From a bacterium (GTDB lineage Bacteria > Myxococcota_A > Bradymonadia > UBA7976 > UBA1532), in the NCBI GenBank assembly GCA_030426085.1, contig JAUHYW010000063.1, forward strand, positions 1-64,000: a stretch of 64,000 nt of DNA. The letters run 5' to 3'. Numbering within the stretch: the stretch's first letter is position 1; every line of letters begins with the position of its first letter. The position numbers and the translations under genes are program-made. This document shows, piece after piece, positions 1-8,071 of the stretch. The notes under the pieces were generated by a model. It saw nothing but the letters and a program-made list of their open reading frames with translations, made no database searches and had not been told where the DNA came from.

Positions 1-159
1 CCGCTTTCCTCCTCGCCGGCTCCTCGCCGCACCCCGGGTGCGACTGCGTCGCCGGCTGCGGGGGCGCTGGCGACTGGGGGCCGACCTCACGCCCTCGCCT
101 ATCCGAGTAATTTGCTTCCAGGCCCTATGGGTTGCCCCGGTCGCGGGCGGGAGGCTCCG

Positions 160-975
160 ATGAAAGTCCACCACCTCAACTGCGCCACGTTCTGTCCGGT
201 GGCCTGCCAGCGGCTCTTCGCCCGCAGCCACTTCGTCGCCCACTGCCTGCTCGTCGAGAGCGACGACGGCCTGATCCTGATCGACACCGGCTTCGGCGCG
301 GCCGAGTGCGCCGAGCGCGGCAAGCGGGTCGGGCGCATCTACGCGTGGGTGATGGGGCCGGCGTTCGACCGGGCCGAGACCGCCGTCGCGCAGGTCGAGG
401 CCCTCGGCTTCTCGCCGAAGGACGTGCGCCACATCGTCGCGACCCACCTCGACGTCGATCACGCCGGGGGGCTGCCCGACTTCCCCGACGCCCAGGTGCA
501 CGTCTTCGCCGAGGAGCACGCCGCGGCGATGGCCCGGGCGAGCATGCCCGAGAAGGGGCGCTACGTGCCGGCCCAGTGGGCCCACGGCCCGCAGTGGCGC
601 GTGCATACGGTCGAGGCGGGCGAGGCGTGGCACGGCTTCGAGCGGGTCCGCCCGCTGCCCGGGGTGGCGCCGGAGCTGCTCATCGTGCCGGTCCGGGGCC
701 ACACCCGGGGGCACGCGGTGGTGGCGGTGGACGACGGCGACGGCTGGCTGGTGCACTGCGGCGACGCCTACCTCGACCGGCGCTCGATCAGCGATCCCGA
801 CGCGGTGCCCAGAGGCATCCGCCGGCTCGAGCGGGCGCTGGCGATCGACGACGACCAGCGGGCGGCGAACCTCGAGCGGCTGCGCGCGCTGAAGACGGCG
901 GGGGGCGAGGGCATGCGGCTCTTCTGCGCCCACGACCCGGCCGAGTTCCCCCACCCGTCGGGGCCCGGCGCCTGA
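160..975 (+). CDS. MBL-fold metallo-hydrolase (lactonase-like)
   Basis: A 271-residue metallo-beta-lactamase-fold protein, probably a cytoplasmic zinc hydrolase of the N-acyl-homoserine-lactonase/glyoxalase-II-like branch. The metal motif HLDVDH (residues 96-101, followed by AGG) matches the family pattern HxDxDH. GHTRGH further on supplies the next metal histidine, HCGDAYLD the bridging Asp, and FCAHDP near the C-terminus a last metal ligand. There is no signal peptide. The ATG at 160 is preferred because a GGGAGG Shine-Dalgarno sits 6-12 bases upstream. An earlier in-frame codon near 112 lacks one. It is convergent with the GST gene, 19 bp away. Its substrate cannot be read from sequence. 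Confidence 0.88.
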   Translation: MKVHHLNCATFCPVACQRLFARSHFVAHCLLVESDDGLILIDTGFGAAECAERGKRVGRIYAWVMGPAFDRAETAVAQVEALGFSPKDVRHIVATHLDVDHAGGLPDFPDAQVHVFAEEHAAAMARASMPEKGRYVPAQWAHGPQWRVHTVEAGEAWHGFERVRPLPGVAPELLIVPVRGHTRGHAVVAVDDGDGWLVHCGDAYLDRRSISDPDAVPRGIRRLERALAIDDDQRAANLERLRALKTAGGEGMRLFCAHDPAEFPHPSGPGA

Positions 976-994
976 CGGCCGCCGACGCCCGCCC

Positions 995-1657
995 TCAGCG
1001 CAGCATCGGCGGGGTGGTCTCGGCCCAGGCCGGGCGGGCCTCGAGGGCGGCCCACCACCGGGCGAGGTGGGGGAACTCCCCGACCGGCAGGCCCCCCGGC
1101 TTCGTATAGGCCAGGCTGCCGCCGATGGTCAGATCCACCACCGAAAACGCCTCACCCAGCATCCAGCGCCGCGCGGCGAGGTGCCCGTCGAGGATCGCGA
1201 ACGCCGCCCGCGCCGCGGTCAACTCGCGCTCGATGATCGCCGCGTCGGGCGCGCCGCCCTGCATCGGCACCAGCACCCGCTGCACGACCACCGCGCCGCA
1301 CGGGCGATCGAGCGTCGAGAGCTGCCAGAACATCCACGCCAGCGCCCGGCTCTGCGCCGCCGGATCGGCCGGCCACAGCGGGCTGCCGGCCCGGCGGGCC
1401 AGCTCGACGCAGATCGCGTTGCTCTCGAAGAGCGGCCGCCCGTCGATCACCAGCGTCGGCAGCTTGCCGTTGGGGTTGATCGCCCGGAACGCCGGGCTGC
1501 GGGTCTCGCCGGTCAGCAGGCCGACGTTCCGCCGCTCGATCACCAGCCGATCGCCCACCCCGGGCTCGGCCAGCAGCGCGTGCACCTTGCGGGCGTTGTT
1601 CGAGTGGGGGTTGGTGTAGAGGACCAGCCCGGCCGCCCCCGGATCGAGGCCCTTCAA
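995..1657 (-). CDS. Glutathione S-transferase family protein
   Basis: A 220-residue cytosolic GST. The N-terminal thioredoxin-like half begins LVLYTNPHSNNARKV and contains NPNGKLPTLVIDG (cis-Pro region) and LFESNAICVELA, the glutathione gamma-glutamyl contact (ES). The all-helical C-terminal half contains WMLGEAFSVVDLTIGG, the usual N-capping/hydrophobic-staple Asp. The likely start is a TTG at 1657 that overlaps the TGA of the upstream cyclic-nucleotide-binding gene, with GGAGGG 8 bases upstream. This suggests translational coupling to that gene. Any start further upstream would lie inside the neighbour. The substrate is unknown; detoxification is the family role. Confidence 0.88.
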   Translation of the reverse strand: MKGLDPGAAGLVLYTNPHSNNARKVHALLAEPGVGDRLVIERRNVGLLTGETRSPAFRAINPNGKLPTLVIDGRPLFESNAICVELARRAGSPLWPADPAAQSRALAWMFWQLSTLDRPCGAVVVQRVLVPMQGGAPDAAIIERELTAARAAFAILDGHLAARRWMLGEAFSVVDLTIGGSLAYTKPGGLPVGEFPHLARWWAALEARPAWAETTPPMLR

Positions 1658-3561
1658 AACTGCCCGCCCTCCAGCACCGTGCGCCGCCGCTCGACCACCG
1701 CCCTGAACGCCGCGTGCACCTCGGGCACCCGCAGCGCGGCCTGGATCGAGGTCGGGTCGAGGTAGAACGCCTCGACCGGCGTCGCCGCGACCGCCCGGAC
1801 CTCGGTCGGCGCCTTCTCCAGCGCGGCGACGACCCCCACGAAGTCGCCCTCGCCGAGCGTCGTCAGGTAGGCCCGCTCCCGCTCGACGTCCACCTCGCCG
1901 GCGATGATGAGGTACAGCCCGTCGGCCTTCTGCCCCGGGCGGATGAGCACGTCGCCCGAGGCGAACATGCGCACGTCGAACCGCCGCCCGAGGGCCGCCC
2001 GCTGATCGAGGGTCATGTGGCCGAAGAGCCCGCTGGCGGCCAGGAGCTGCTCGGCCAGCTCGCGCTGAGCGGCCTCCCGCAGCCGCTGCTCCCAGGCCGG
2101 GTGATGCCCCCGGGCCTCGTCCACCGCGCGCACCGGCAGGGCCAGCAGCTCGCACTCCAGCTCGGCCCGGGCCGAGGCCCGCCAGCGGCCGCCGCGCACC
2201 AGCTCGACCAGCCCCAGCGCGTCGCCTCCGTCGGCCGGCGGGAGCTGCACCGGGCGGCGGTCGTTGACCCCGGTCTCCCGGCTCACCCGCCCCCGCACCA
2301 GCAGCAGCGGCCCCTCGAAGCGATCACCGGCCCGCACCAGGGTCACCCCGATGCGCACCGTGCGCCGCTCGGCGCGGGCGACGAGGCGCTCGAGGACCTC
2401 CCGGGGCAGCGGCGCGAAGGCGGCCCCCACGGGGATGCCCCGCCCCCCGACCCGCAGGACCTGGCTGCGCCCCTCGCCGAGCGCGTCGGGCGGCAGATCG
2501 TCGACCAGGGTCTCGATCGAGGGGCCGGGGTCGAAGTCGCTCGGCGGCCGGAGCCCGATCGGGGGATCGGTCGGCCGGTCGGGGTCGATCTCGGAGGCGT
2601 GCAGGTCGACGGTCGAGCCGTCGAGCGAGCCGCTGAACGAGCCCAGCGAGCCCAGCGAGCCGAACGACTCCTCCGACGGATCGCCGGCGTCGCCCGCCGC
2701 GACCGGCGGCACCTCGGGCAGCGGGCCGGTCTCGGGGCGCACCTCGAGCACGTCGTCGGCCGAGACGTCGAACATCGTCGGGCCGCCGGGGAAGGGCTGG
2801 GGGCCGCTGAGGCTGGCGACCACCTCGAACTCGTCGCTGTGGATCTGGATCTCGCCGCTGATCGGGCCCCGGTCGCCGACCGCGTCGTCGACCATGGCCG
2901 CGTCGATGCGGTCGGCGGTGAAGTCCCGGGTCACCTCGTCCCGGGCCAGCCCGGGGGCGCCCTCCGACAGCTCGGACACCAGCTCGTTGCCCCCGCCCGG
3001 CGCGTCGGACAGCGCCGCCGGCCGCTGGCTGGCGGTCTCCCGGCGCACCAGCCCCGCGCTGAGGCGGGCGGCGACGTCGGCGATGGCCCCGGGGGATCGC
3101 ATCGGGGTCGACGGGCGCTCGCGGCGGGCGGGCAGGAAGCCGGGCTGCGCCGGGGGCGGGACCGAGTCGAGGCTCGGATCGACGTCGTCGAACAGGCTGT
3201 CGTCGACCGCGAGCAGGTCGTCGTTGACCGGCAGCCGCTCCTGCACGGTGGGGCCCTCGGGCAGCAGGATCTCGCCCGGCGGGGTCGACGCCTGGAGCCG
3301 CTTCAGGAGCGCCCGGGCCCGCTCGTTGCGGGGGTCGGCCTCCAGCGCGAGGTGCACCGACCCCAGCGCGGCGCCGGCCGCGTCCCGCTCGGCGAGCGCC
3401 TCGGCCCGCTGCAACCAGTAGCGGGCGGCCTGGCGGGGCTGGCCCAGCTCGGACGAGAGGCGGGCGAGCTGCTCGAGGTGGCCGGTGTGGTTCGGCTCGA
3501 GGGCCAGCAGGCGCTTGAAGTTGCGCAGCGCCTGGCGCGCGCGGCGGGTGTCCTGTTCCAT
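1654..3561 (-). CDS. TPR and cyclic-nucleotide-binding domain protein
   Basis: A 635-residue predicted cytoplasmic regulatory protein. Residues ~5-90 read as TPR helices (ALRNFKRLLALEPNHTGHLEQLA, split here only for description). A long acidic, Pro/Ser-rich, low-complexity middle (~100-395) contains the SFGSLGSLGSFSGS repeat. The C-terminal third carries two cNMP-binding-like folds. The first is degenerate. The second, ~515-630, is canonical in outline: FASGDVLIRPGQKADGLYLI, then GEVDVE and GEGDFVG. The phosphate-binding cassette is only partly preserved, so nucleotide binding is uncertain. The ATG at 3561 follows AGGCTCCCG; an ATG at 3600 would add 13 residues. It is translationally coupled to the GST gene. 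A second cNMP-like protein lies at 20184-21998. Confidence 0.8.
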   Translation of the reverse strand: MEQDTRRARQALRNFKRLLALEPNHTGHLEQLARLSSELGQPRQAARYWLQRAEALAERDAAGAALGSVHLALEADPRNERARALLKRLQASTPPGEILLPEGPTVQERLPVNDDLLAVDDSLFDDVDPSLDSVPPPAQPGFLPARRERPSTPMRSPGAIADVAARLSAGLVRRETASQRPAALSDAPGGGNELVSELSEGAPGLARDEVTRDFTADRIDAAMVDDAVGDRGPISGEIQIHSDEFEVVASLSGPQPFPGGPTMFDVSADDVLEVRPETGPLPEVPPVAAGDAGDPSEESFGSLGSLGSFSGSLDGSTVDLHASEIDPDRPTDPPIGLRPPSDFDPGPSIETLVDDLPPDALGEGRSQVLRVGGRGIPVGAAFAPLPREVLERLVARAERRTVRIGVTLVRAGDRFEGPLLLVRGRVSRETGVNDRRPVQLPPADGGDALGLVELVRGGRWRASARAELECELLALPVRAVDEARGHHPAWEQRLREAAQRELAEQLLAASGLFGHMTLDQRAALGRRFDVRMFASGDVLIRPGQKADGLYLIIAGEVDVERERAYLTTLGEGDFVGVVAALEKAPTEVRAVAATPVEAFYLDPTSIQAALRVPEVHAAFRAVVERRRTVLEGGQF

Positions 3562-3725
3562 CGGGAGCCTTTTTGTCCGCAGGGGCGCCCATAGTGCCAC
3601 TCGCGGCCGCCCCCATAAAGGCCCCCGGCGGTCATCGCCGCCGATCGGCGGCCGGGCGCGGTACGGTGGTCGCGCCGCGCCGCATCTGCTACACCGGGGG
3701 CGCGCCCTCGATCACGGAGTCGCCG

Positions 3726-4346
3726 GTGCCCGCGCAGCCCTTCGCCGCTCTCGCCGCCCTGCTGACAGTGGCCCCGATGACAGCGGCCCTGACGACAGCG
3801 GCCCTGACGACAGCGGCCCTGATGACAGCCGCCGCGCCGGCCGGCGCCACCCCGCCCGCCGAGCGGGTCGGGATCTACGTCGAGGCCCACGGCGGGGTGA
3901 ACCTGGGCGGCAGCGACGTCGGCGCCGAGGCCGAGGCCGGGGCCGCGTTCGGGCTCAAGGCCGGCTACCGCATCCTGCCCTGGCTGGCGGCGGGCGCGGT
4001 CGCCGAGTTCGCCACGCTGCCCGCCGCCGGGCTGCCCTCGGGCAACTTCAGCTTCTTCGGCGTCGAGGCGGCGGGCATCCTGCCGACCGCGCACGTCGAG
4101 CTCGTCCTGGGGCTGGCCCTGGGCTACGACAGCGCCCGGGGCACCTACGGCGACTACGGCGGCCTGCCGGGCGTGCGCCTGCGGGGCGGGGTCCGGGTGC
4201 CGGTGCTCGACCTGCTCGACCTGGGGCTGGATTACGGGCTGACGCTGCCCGCCGCCGACGACGAGGTGCAGGTGGGCGGGCAGACCTTGCACGTCGACCC
4301 CGCCGCGCTGCATCAGCTCTCGGTGGTCGCGGGGGTGCGCTTCTGA
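3726..4346 (+). CDS. Small outer-membrane beta-barrel protein
   Basis: A 206-residue predicted exported protein. The GTG at 3726, 6 bases after GGAG, gives a signal peptide with an Ala/Thr-rich core made of 5-residue repeats and an AGA-type cleavage region (~residue 45). The mature part alternates hydrophobic and polar residues with glycine turns: IYVEAHGGVNLGG, AFGLKAGYRILPWL, VELVLGLALGYDS, RLRGGVRVPVLDLL. It ends SVVAGVRF, with the terminal Phe typical of BAM-assembled barrels. It fits an 8-stranded OmpA/OMP_b-brl type. Specific function is not recognised. It is divergent from the TPR/cNMP gene. A promoter-like TACGGT lies at 3662. Confidence 0.72.
   Translation: MPAQPFAALAALLTVAPMTAALTTAALTTAALMTAAAPAGATPPAERVGIYVEAHGGVNLGGSDVGAEAEAGAAFGLKAGYRILPWLAAGAVAEFATLPAAGLPSGNFSFFGVEAAGILPTAHVELVLGLALGYDSARGTYGDYGGLPGVRLRGGVRVPVLDLLDLGLDYGLTLPAADDEVQVGGQTLHVDPAALHQLSVVAGVRF
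3776..3832 (+). repeat. 15-bp tandem repeat in a signal peptide
   Basis: Three 15-bp units (3776-3790, 3791-3805, 3806-3820), consensus GAYGACAGCGGCCCT, are followed by a partial fourth. They encode MTAAL-TTAAL-TTAAL-MTAAA, the hydrophobic core of the barrel protein's signal peptide. A change in copy number would alter signal length without shifting the frame. Confidence 0.9.
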
Positions 4347-4384
4347 TAGAGATTCGGGCCACACCGCCCGATGGAGACCGCGCG

Positions 4385-4696
4385 ATGTACTTCGGTGAGA
4401 CCGAGAAGAAGTCCTACCACTGCTGGAGCTGCGGCCACGAGGTCGACGTCGACACGATGCAGCGGCGCGACGAATGCCGCTCGTGCGGCGCCGACCTGCA
4501 CGTCTGCAAGAACTGCCGATTCTGGGATCCGGGCTATCAGAACGAGTGCCGGGAGAACACCAGCTACTACATCCGCGATCGGGAGAAGGCCAACTTCTGC
4601 ATGGCCTTCCAGTTCAAGCCGAGCGACGCCGAGGCCGGCCAGGAGGCCGAGGACGCCCGCTCGAAGCTCGAGGCGCTGTTCAAGAACCTGAAGTAG
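4385..4696 (+). CDS. Zinc-ribbon protein
   Basis: A 103-residue soluble protein. It opens with CWSCGHEVD, continues CRSCGADLHVCKNCRFWD and then CREN, giving CxxC-CxxC-CxxC spacing for one or two zinc sites. The C-terminal part is helical and ends SKLEALFKNLK. The cysteine pairs strongly suggest a structural zinc ribbon of the rubredoxin/FYDLN type, but I do not recognise a named function. The ATG at 4385 follows GGAG by 8 bases. It lies 38 bp after the barrel gene on the same strand and may be cotranscribed with it. The repeat array begins about 40 bp downstream of its stop. Confidence 0.82.
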   Translation: MYFGETEKKSYHCWSCGHEVDVDTMQRRDECRSCGADLHVCKNCRFWDPGYQNECRENTSYYIRDREKANFCMAFQFKPSDAEAGQEAEDARSKLEALFKNLK

Positions 4697-4735
4697 CGCC
4701 TCGGGGGCCGGCTGCGCGGCCCCCACTCCCCACGA

Positions 4736-4985
4736 TTCGAAGGACGATCCACCCGCGGCGGCGCCGACTGCGCCGTTTTCGAAGGGTGATCCGATCGGCG
4801 AGCCGCCGACTGCCCCGATTTCGAAGGGTCATCCGATCGGCGAGGGGCCGACTGCCCGATTTTCGAAGGGTCATCCGATCGGCGAGCCGCCGACTGCCCG
4901 ATTTTCGAAGGGTCATCCGATCGGCGAGCCGCCGACTGCCCGATTTTCGAAGGGCGACCCGCCCGCCGACAGCGCCACAGCCCCG
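4736..4985 (+). repeat. 42-bp tandem array A (TTCGAAGGGTCATCCGATCGG)
   Basis: TTCGAA recurs exactly every 42 bp at 4736, 4778, 4820, 4862, 4904 and 4946. The central copies share TTCGAAGGGTCATCCGATCGG, then CGAGCCGCCGACTGCCCGA. The first and last copies are degenerate. Each unit holds two palindromes, TTCGAA and CCGATCGG. The period equals 14 codons and four helical turns. Open frames through it lack a plausible start and protein-like composition, so I treat it as non-coding. The stretch 4697-5581 contains no convincing gene. Confidence 0.92.
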
Positions 4986-5098
4986 GATCGGAGCGGGCCG
5001 GGGGCGCCGGGCCGTGCGATCGAGCGCCGCTCGCCGACCGCGGGCGAACCCGGGCCGTGGCCCGCAGCGCCTCCGTCTTCGAAGGGCGCCCCCGGTCG

Positions 5099-5563
5099 GT
5101 GGCACACGCCGGCGACGCCCGCGGGGCGCGTGACCCGCCGTGTGCCACAGGCCCCGATCGGCCGCTGCGCCCGGGCTGTGGCACGGGGTCGGGGCGCGTG
5201 GGGCGCGCGCTCGCGCGCTGTGCCACGGCGTGGGCGCGCTCGACGCGGTCGATCGGGCGACGATCGCCGTGGTCGGGATCGACCCGGGCGCCCGATCCGG
5301 GTCAGAGGCGAGCTCGCCGGACGGGCGCGCCGTCCGATCGGGGCCGATCGCCGACGCGCCGATCGGGCCGACCGCGCGTTTCGGGCCTGTGAGCCCGTCG
5401 GCGATCGGTCGGGGTGGTTCTCGGCGGGGTGGGGCGGGGGTCTCGGGCCCCTGTCGAAGGCGTCGGCGGGCTGTCGCACGGGGTGAACGCGACCCTCGGA
5501 GGCGCCCTCGGGCTGTGGCACAGGGTGAAAACGGCCGTCGAGGGCGACCGCGGCCCGTGGCGC
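5099..5563 (+). repeat. 42-bp-period repeat family B (GTGSCAC)
   Basis: The core GTGGCAC/GTGCCAC (middle base G or C) lies at 5099, 5142, 5178, 5220 and 5515, with variants at 5473 (GTCGCAC) and 5557 (GTGGCGC). Spacings are 43, 36 and 42 in the first group and 42 and 42 in the last. The flanks also match, as GGGCTGTGGCACRGGGTGAA. The element resembles array A in period but not in sequence. A lone TTCGAAGGGC at 5078 links the two families. Confidence 0.8.
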
Positions 5564-5581
5564 GGGGCGGCGCGCGGGCGT

Positions 5582-6103
5582 CTACTCCGGCTGCGCCTCG
5601 TCGGTCTGCGGCGCGTCGGGCTCGGCCTTGCGCCGCAGGGGCAGCGCCTCGTCCTCGGCGGCGATCATCAACAGCCCCCGGCTGTCGACCTTCAGGGTCA
5701 TCGCCTCGACCCGGGGCTCGGCGCCCGCCTCCGCCTGCTCGCTCAACTCGAGCTCCAGGGTGCCGCCCCGCTGGGCCACCACCCGCCAGGTGCCCTCGAT
5801 GGTCTTGCCCCCGGTCGTGATCGCGTAGCTGTGCGGCTCGAAGCGCACGGTCATCGACGCGAGCAGGTTGCGGGCCATCTCGAGCGCGAGGGCGCGCTGC
5901 TGCTCGGGCATGCGGGCGAAGTTCTCCTGCTCGGGCAGCCGCTCGACGTCGACGGTCCAGGCGCCGAGCATCTCGGCCTTGGGGTCGGCGACCGGGCGGG
6001 CCACCGGCGGGGCCGCGGCGCCGGTCTGCTCGCCGGGCGGCGTGCGATCGCGGCAGCCGGTGAGGGCGAGCAGGGCGAGGCAGGCGAGGGCGAGCGGGCG
6101 CAT
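5582..6103 (-). CDS. Putative lipoprotein
   Basis: A 173-residue protein with a short signal peptide and lipobox LTGC (Cys17), so it is probably lipidated. A short Pro/Ala linker precedes a single domain: MLGAWTVDVERLPEQ, then a helical PEQQRALALEMARNLLA, then strands YAITTGGKTIEGTWRVV and GTLELEL. The layout resembles lipocalin-like 'threshold' domains that begin with a G-x-W motif, but no family is assigned. The tail is acidic. The ATG at 6103 has GGAGGAG 5 bases upstream. It stands alone, facing the repeat region. Confidence 0.78.
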   Translation of the reverse strand: MRPLALACLALLALTGCRDRTPPGEQTGAAAPPVARPVADPKAEMLGAWTVDVERLPEQENFARMPEQQRALALEMARNLLASMTVRFEPHSYAITTGGKTIEGTWRVVAQRGGTLELELSEQAEAGAEPRVEAMTLKVDSRGLLMIAAEDEALPLRRKAEPDAPQTDEAQPE

Positions 6104-6290
6104 GGCGGCTCCTCCGGGTTGCGCCGATCACTCTGGATCAGATCGCCGGGCGGCACAACGCGCACGGGGCGGCCCTGGTCAGCCGGGCCGGTCGATGGCA
6201 CCATCCCCGCCGACTGGCGAGCTTTCCCACAAACTCCGGCGCTTCGCCCAGCACCGTTCCGAACGCCGATCTCGGCGTCTCTCAGCGCTC

Positions 6291-6310
6291 GAAATACCTT
6301 CTGGTATTTC
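6291..6310. promoter_or_regulatory. Perfect 8-bp inverted repeat (candidate operator)
   Basis: GAAATACC-TTCT-GGTATTTC is a perfect 8+8 bp palindrome with a 4-base centre. It is AT-rich in a GC-rich setting and lies 85 bp upstream of the DUF2914 gene. No T-tract follows, so an operator fits better than a terminator. The rest of 6104-6394 shows no gene. A -10-like TATTTT sits at 6362-6367. Confidence 0.6.
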
Positions 6311-6394
6311 TGCGGCTTCGTTCCTTGACCTCGGCGTCCGGCCCGGCGCTGTGCTCGACCGTATTTTGTGGGCAAGCTCTGGAGGCACGCGTCC

Positions 6395-8071
6395 ATGAAG
6401 CGCATCCACCCATCGACCCTCGGCCCGGCCCTCGGCGCCCTGGCGCTGCTCCTGCTCGCCGGCCCGGCCCGGGGCGAGCCGCAGATCACCCGCTTCGTCG
6501 CCTGCGCTGACGTGGCCGACAAGATCTGCGTCGGCGAGGCCCGCCGCTTCGGGGCCGATGTCGGCACGATCTGGGCCTACGCCGAGGTCGACAACCGGGG
6601 CGATCCGCTGCCGATCGAGATGGTCTGGCGGCGGGACGGCCGGGCGGTGTTCACCGCCGAGCTGAACATCGGCCGCAGCCGCCGCTGGCGGACGTGGTCC
6701 CGCAAGCGCGTCGGCGCCCGGGACACCGGCGGGTGGACGGTGGCGCTGCGCCGGGCGGGCGATCCCGCGGTGGCGCCGCCGCTGGCGGTGCTGTCGTTCG
6801 CGGTGGGGGAAGGGCCGATCCCGCCGCCGACGGTGCCCCGGGCGGCGGATGATCCGGGCGACGTGCCGCCGGGGCTCGCCCCGCCTGCGCCGACGCCTGC
6901 GCCGAAGCCCCCGACACCGGAGCCCGCGCCCCCGACACCGGAGCCCGCGCCCCCTGAACCGCCCGAATCACCGACGCCTGCGCCTGCGCCGGATCCGGCG
7001 CCCGCGCCCCTGCCGACCGCCCCGGCGCCGCCGACGTCCGATCCCGCGCCCTCGCCCCCGGCGCCCCCGGCGTTGAAGCCCGCGCCCTCGGCGCCGATGC
7101 CCGAGAGCCCCCCGCCGGCGCTGCCCCCCGCGGCTCCGGCGGCCCCGCCCCCGGCGGCGGCGCCCCCGGAGCCGCCGCCGACCCTCGCCGCGCCCCCGCC
7201 CGGGGCCGACGCCGTCTGCCGGGCGTGGGTCTCGGTGCGGGCGGGCGACGCCGACGCGCCCCGCTATCGCACCTACGACGTGCGCCTCGGCCCCCGGGTC
7301 GAGGCCCACCCCGCGCCGGGGCTGGTCGTCGCCGGGCCCGACGCGCTGCACGCCCTGACCGTGGTCCGGCGGGCGGTCCGGGAGACCGGCCGGGGCGGCG
7401 AGGTCGTGCGCACCTGGGACATGCTGATGGGCCGCGATCCGGGCGCCGGCCAGCGGCGGGTGTGGGCCGGCTTCCCGGCGACGATGGCCCCGCCCGATCG
7501 GGGCGAGGGCCCCCGCTTCGAGCAGACGCACACCCTCGAGGTCGTATCGATCGTCGGCCCCCACGTCGGGGTGCGGGCCCACCTGGAGCGGCAGGGCCCC
7601 GACGGCCCCCGGCTCCAAGCGATCGCCCGCACCGCCACCGCGCCCGGCGCCCGCCCGCTGACGCTCGACGTCGCCGCGCCGCTCGCCGCCGCGTTCGCCG
7701 CGCTGCCGGCCGAGCGGCGGCCCGATCCGGCCGCCGTCGACCCCGGGCGGATCGCGCTGACCGTCGACGGGGGCCTCGCGCTCAGCGCCTTCGCCCCGTG
7801 CTGCGGCGCGCAGGGCGGCGCGCCGGTCGAGGCCCGGATCCCGACGCCCGCCGCGCCGGGGCTGGCGGGCCACGTGAACCCCGAGGGCGTATTCCAGGGC
7901 CCGGACGGCTGCACGGTGCGGGTCGTCGGCGGGCGGATCGTGGCCGGGGTCGGGGCGGGGACGGCGCCCATCGGATCAGCGGGCGAGGCGTTGGTGGGGG
8001 TGGCCTGGGTGCCGGTCAATCACCCGCATCGGGTGGCGGCTCAGGCGCGGGCGGTGCAGACGTTGCGCTGA
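6395..8071 (+). CDS. Secreted DUF2914-domain protein with Pro-rich linker
   Basis: A 558-residue exported protein. A signal peptide (~residues 1-27, ending ARG-EP) is followed by a DUF2914-type domain at ~30-135: ITRFVACADVADKICVGEA, then IWAYAEVDNRG, RRWRTWSRKRVG and GGWTVALRRAG. A strongly Pro/Ala-rich linker spans ~145-270. The ~280-residue C-terminal domain is unrecognised, contains FAPCCGAQGG, and is beta-rich. DUF2914 is common in delta-type proteobacteria and its role is unknown. The ATG at 6395 follows GGAGG by 9 bases. Its last 56 bp overlap the converging XRE gene. Confidence 0.82.
   Translation: MKRIHPSTLGPALGALALLLLAGPARGEPQITRFVACADVADKICVGEARRFGADVGTIWAYAEVDNRGDPLPIEMVWRRDGRAVFTAELNIGRSRRWRTWSRKRVGARDTGGWTVALRRAGDPAVAPPLAVLSFAVGEGPIPPPTVPRAADDPGDVPPGLAPPAPTPAPKPPTPEPAPPTPEPAPPEPPESPTPAPAPDPAPAPLPTAPAPPTSDPAPSPPAPPALKPAPSAPMPESPPPALPPAAPAAPPPAAAPPEPPPTLAAPPPGADAVCRAWVSVRAGDADAPRYRTYDVRLGPRVEAHPAPGLVVAGPDALHALTVVRRAVRETGRGGEVVRTWDMLMGRDPGAGQRRVWAGFPATMAPPDRGEGPRFEQTHTLEVVSIVGPHVGVRAHLERQGPDGPRLQAIARTATAPGARPLTLDVAAPLAAAFAALPAERRPDPAAVDPGRIALTVDGGLALSAFAPCCGAQGGAPVEARIPTPAAPGLAGHVNPEGVFQGPDGCTVRVVGGRIVAGVGAGTAPIGSAGEALVGVAWVPVNHPHRVAAQARAVQTLR

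Noticed and set aside
4736-4985. CRISPR array
   Set aside because: The whole 42-bp unit is conserved, with no variable spacers between constant repeats, and no cas genes are present.
4567-5521. Minus- and plus-strand ORFs through the 42-bp repeats giving 14-residue repeats
   Set aside because: 42 is a multiple of three, so all six frames stay open through the repeats. None has a convincing start or Shine-Dalgarno, and one overlaps the zinc-ribbon gene antisense.
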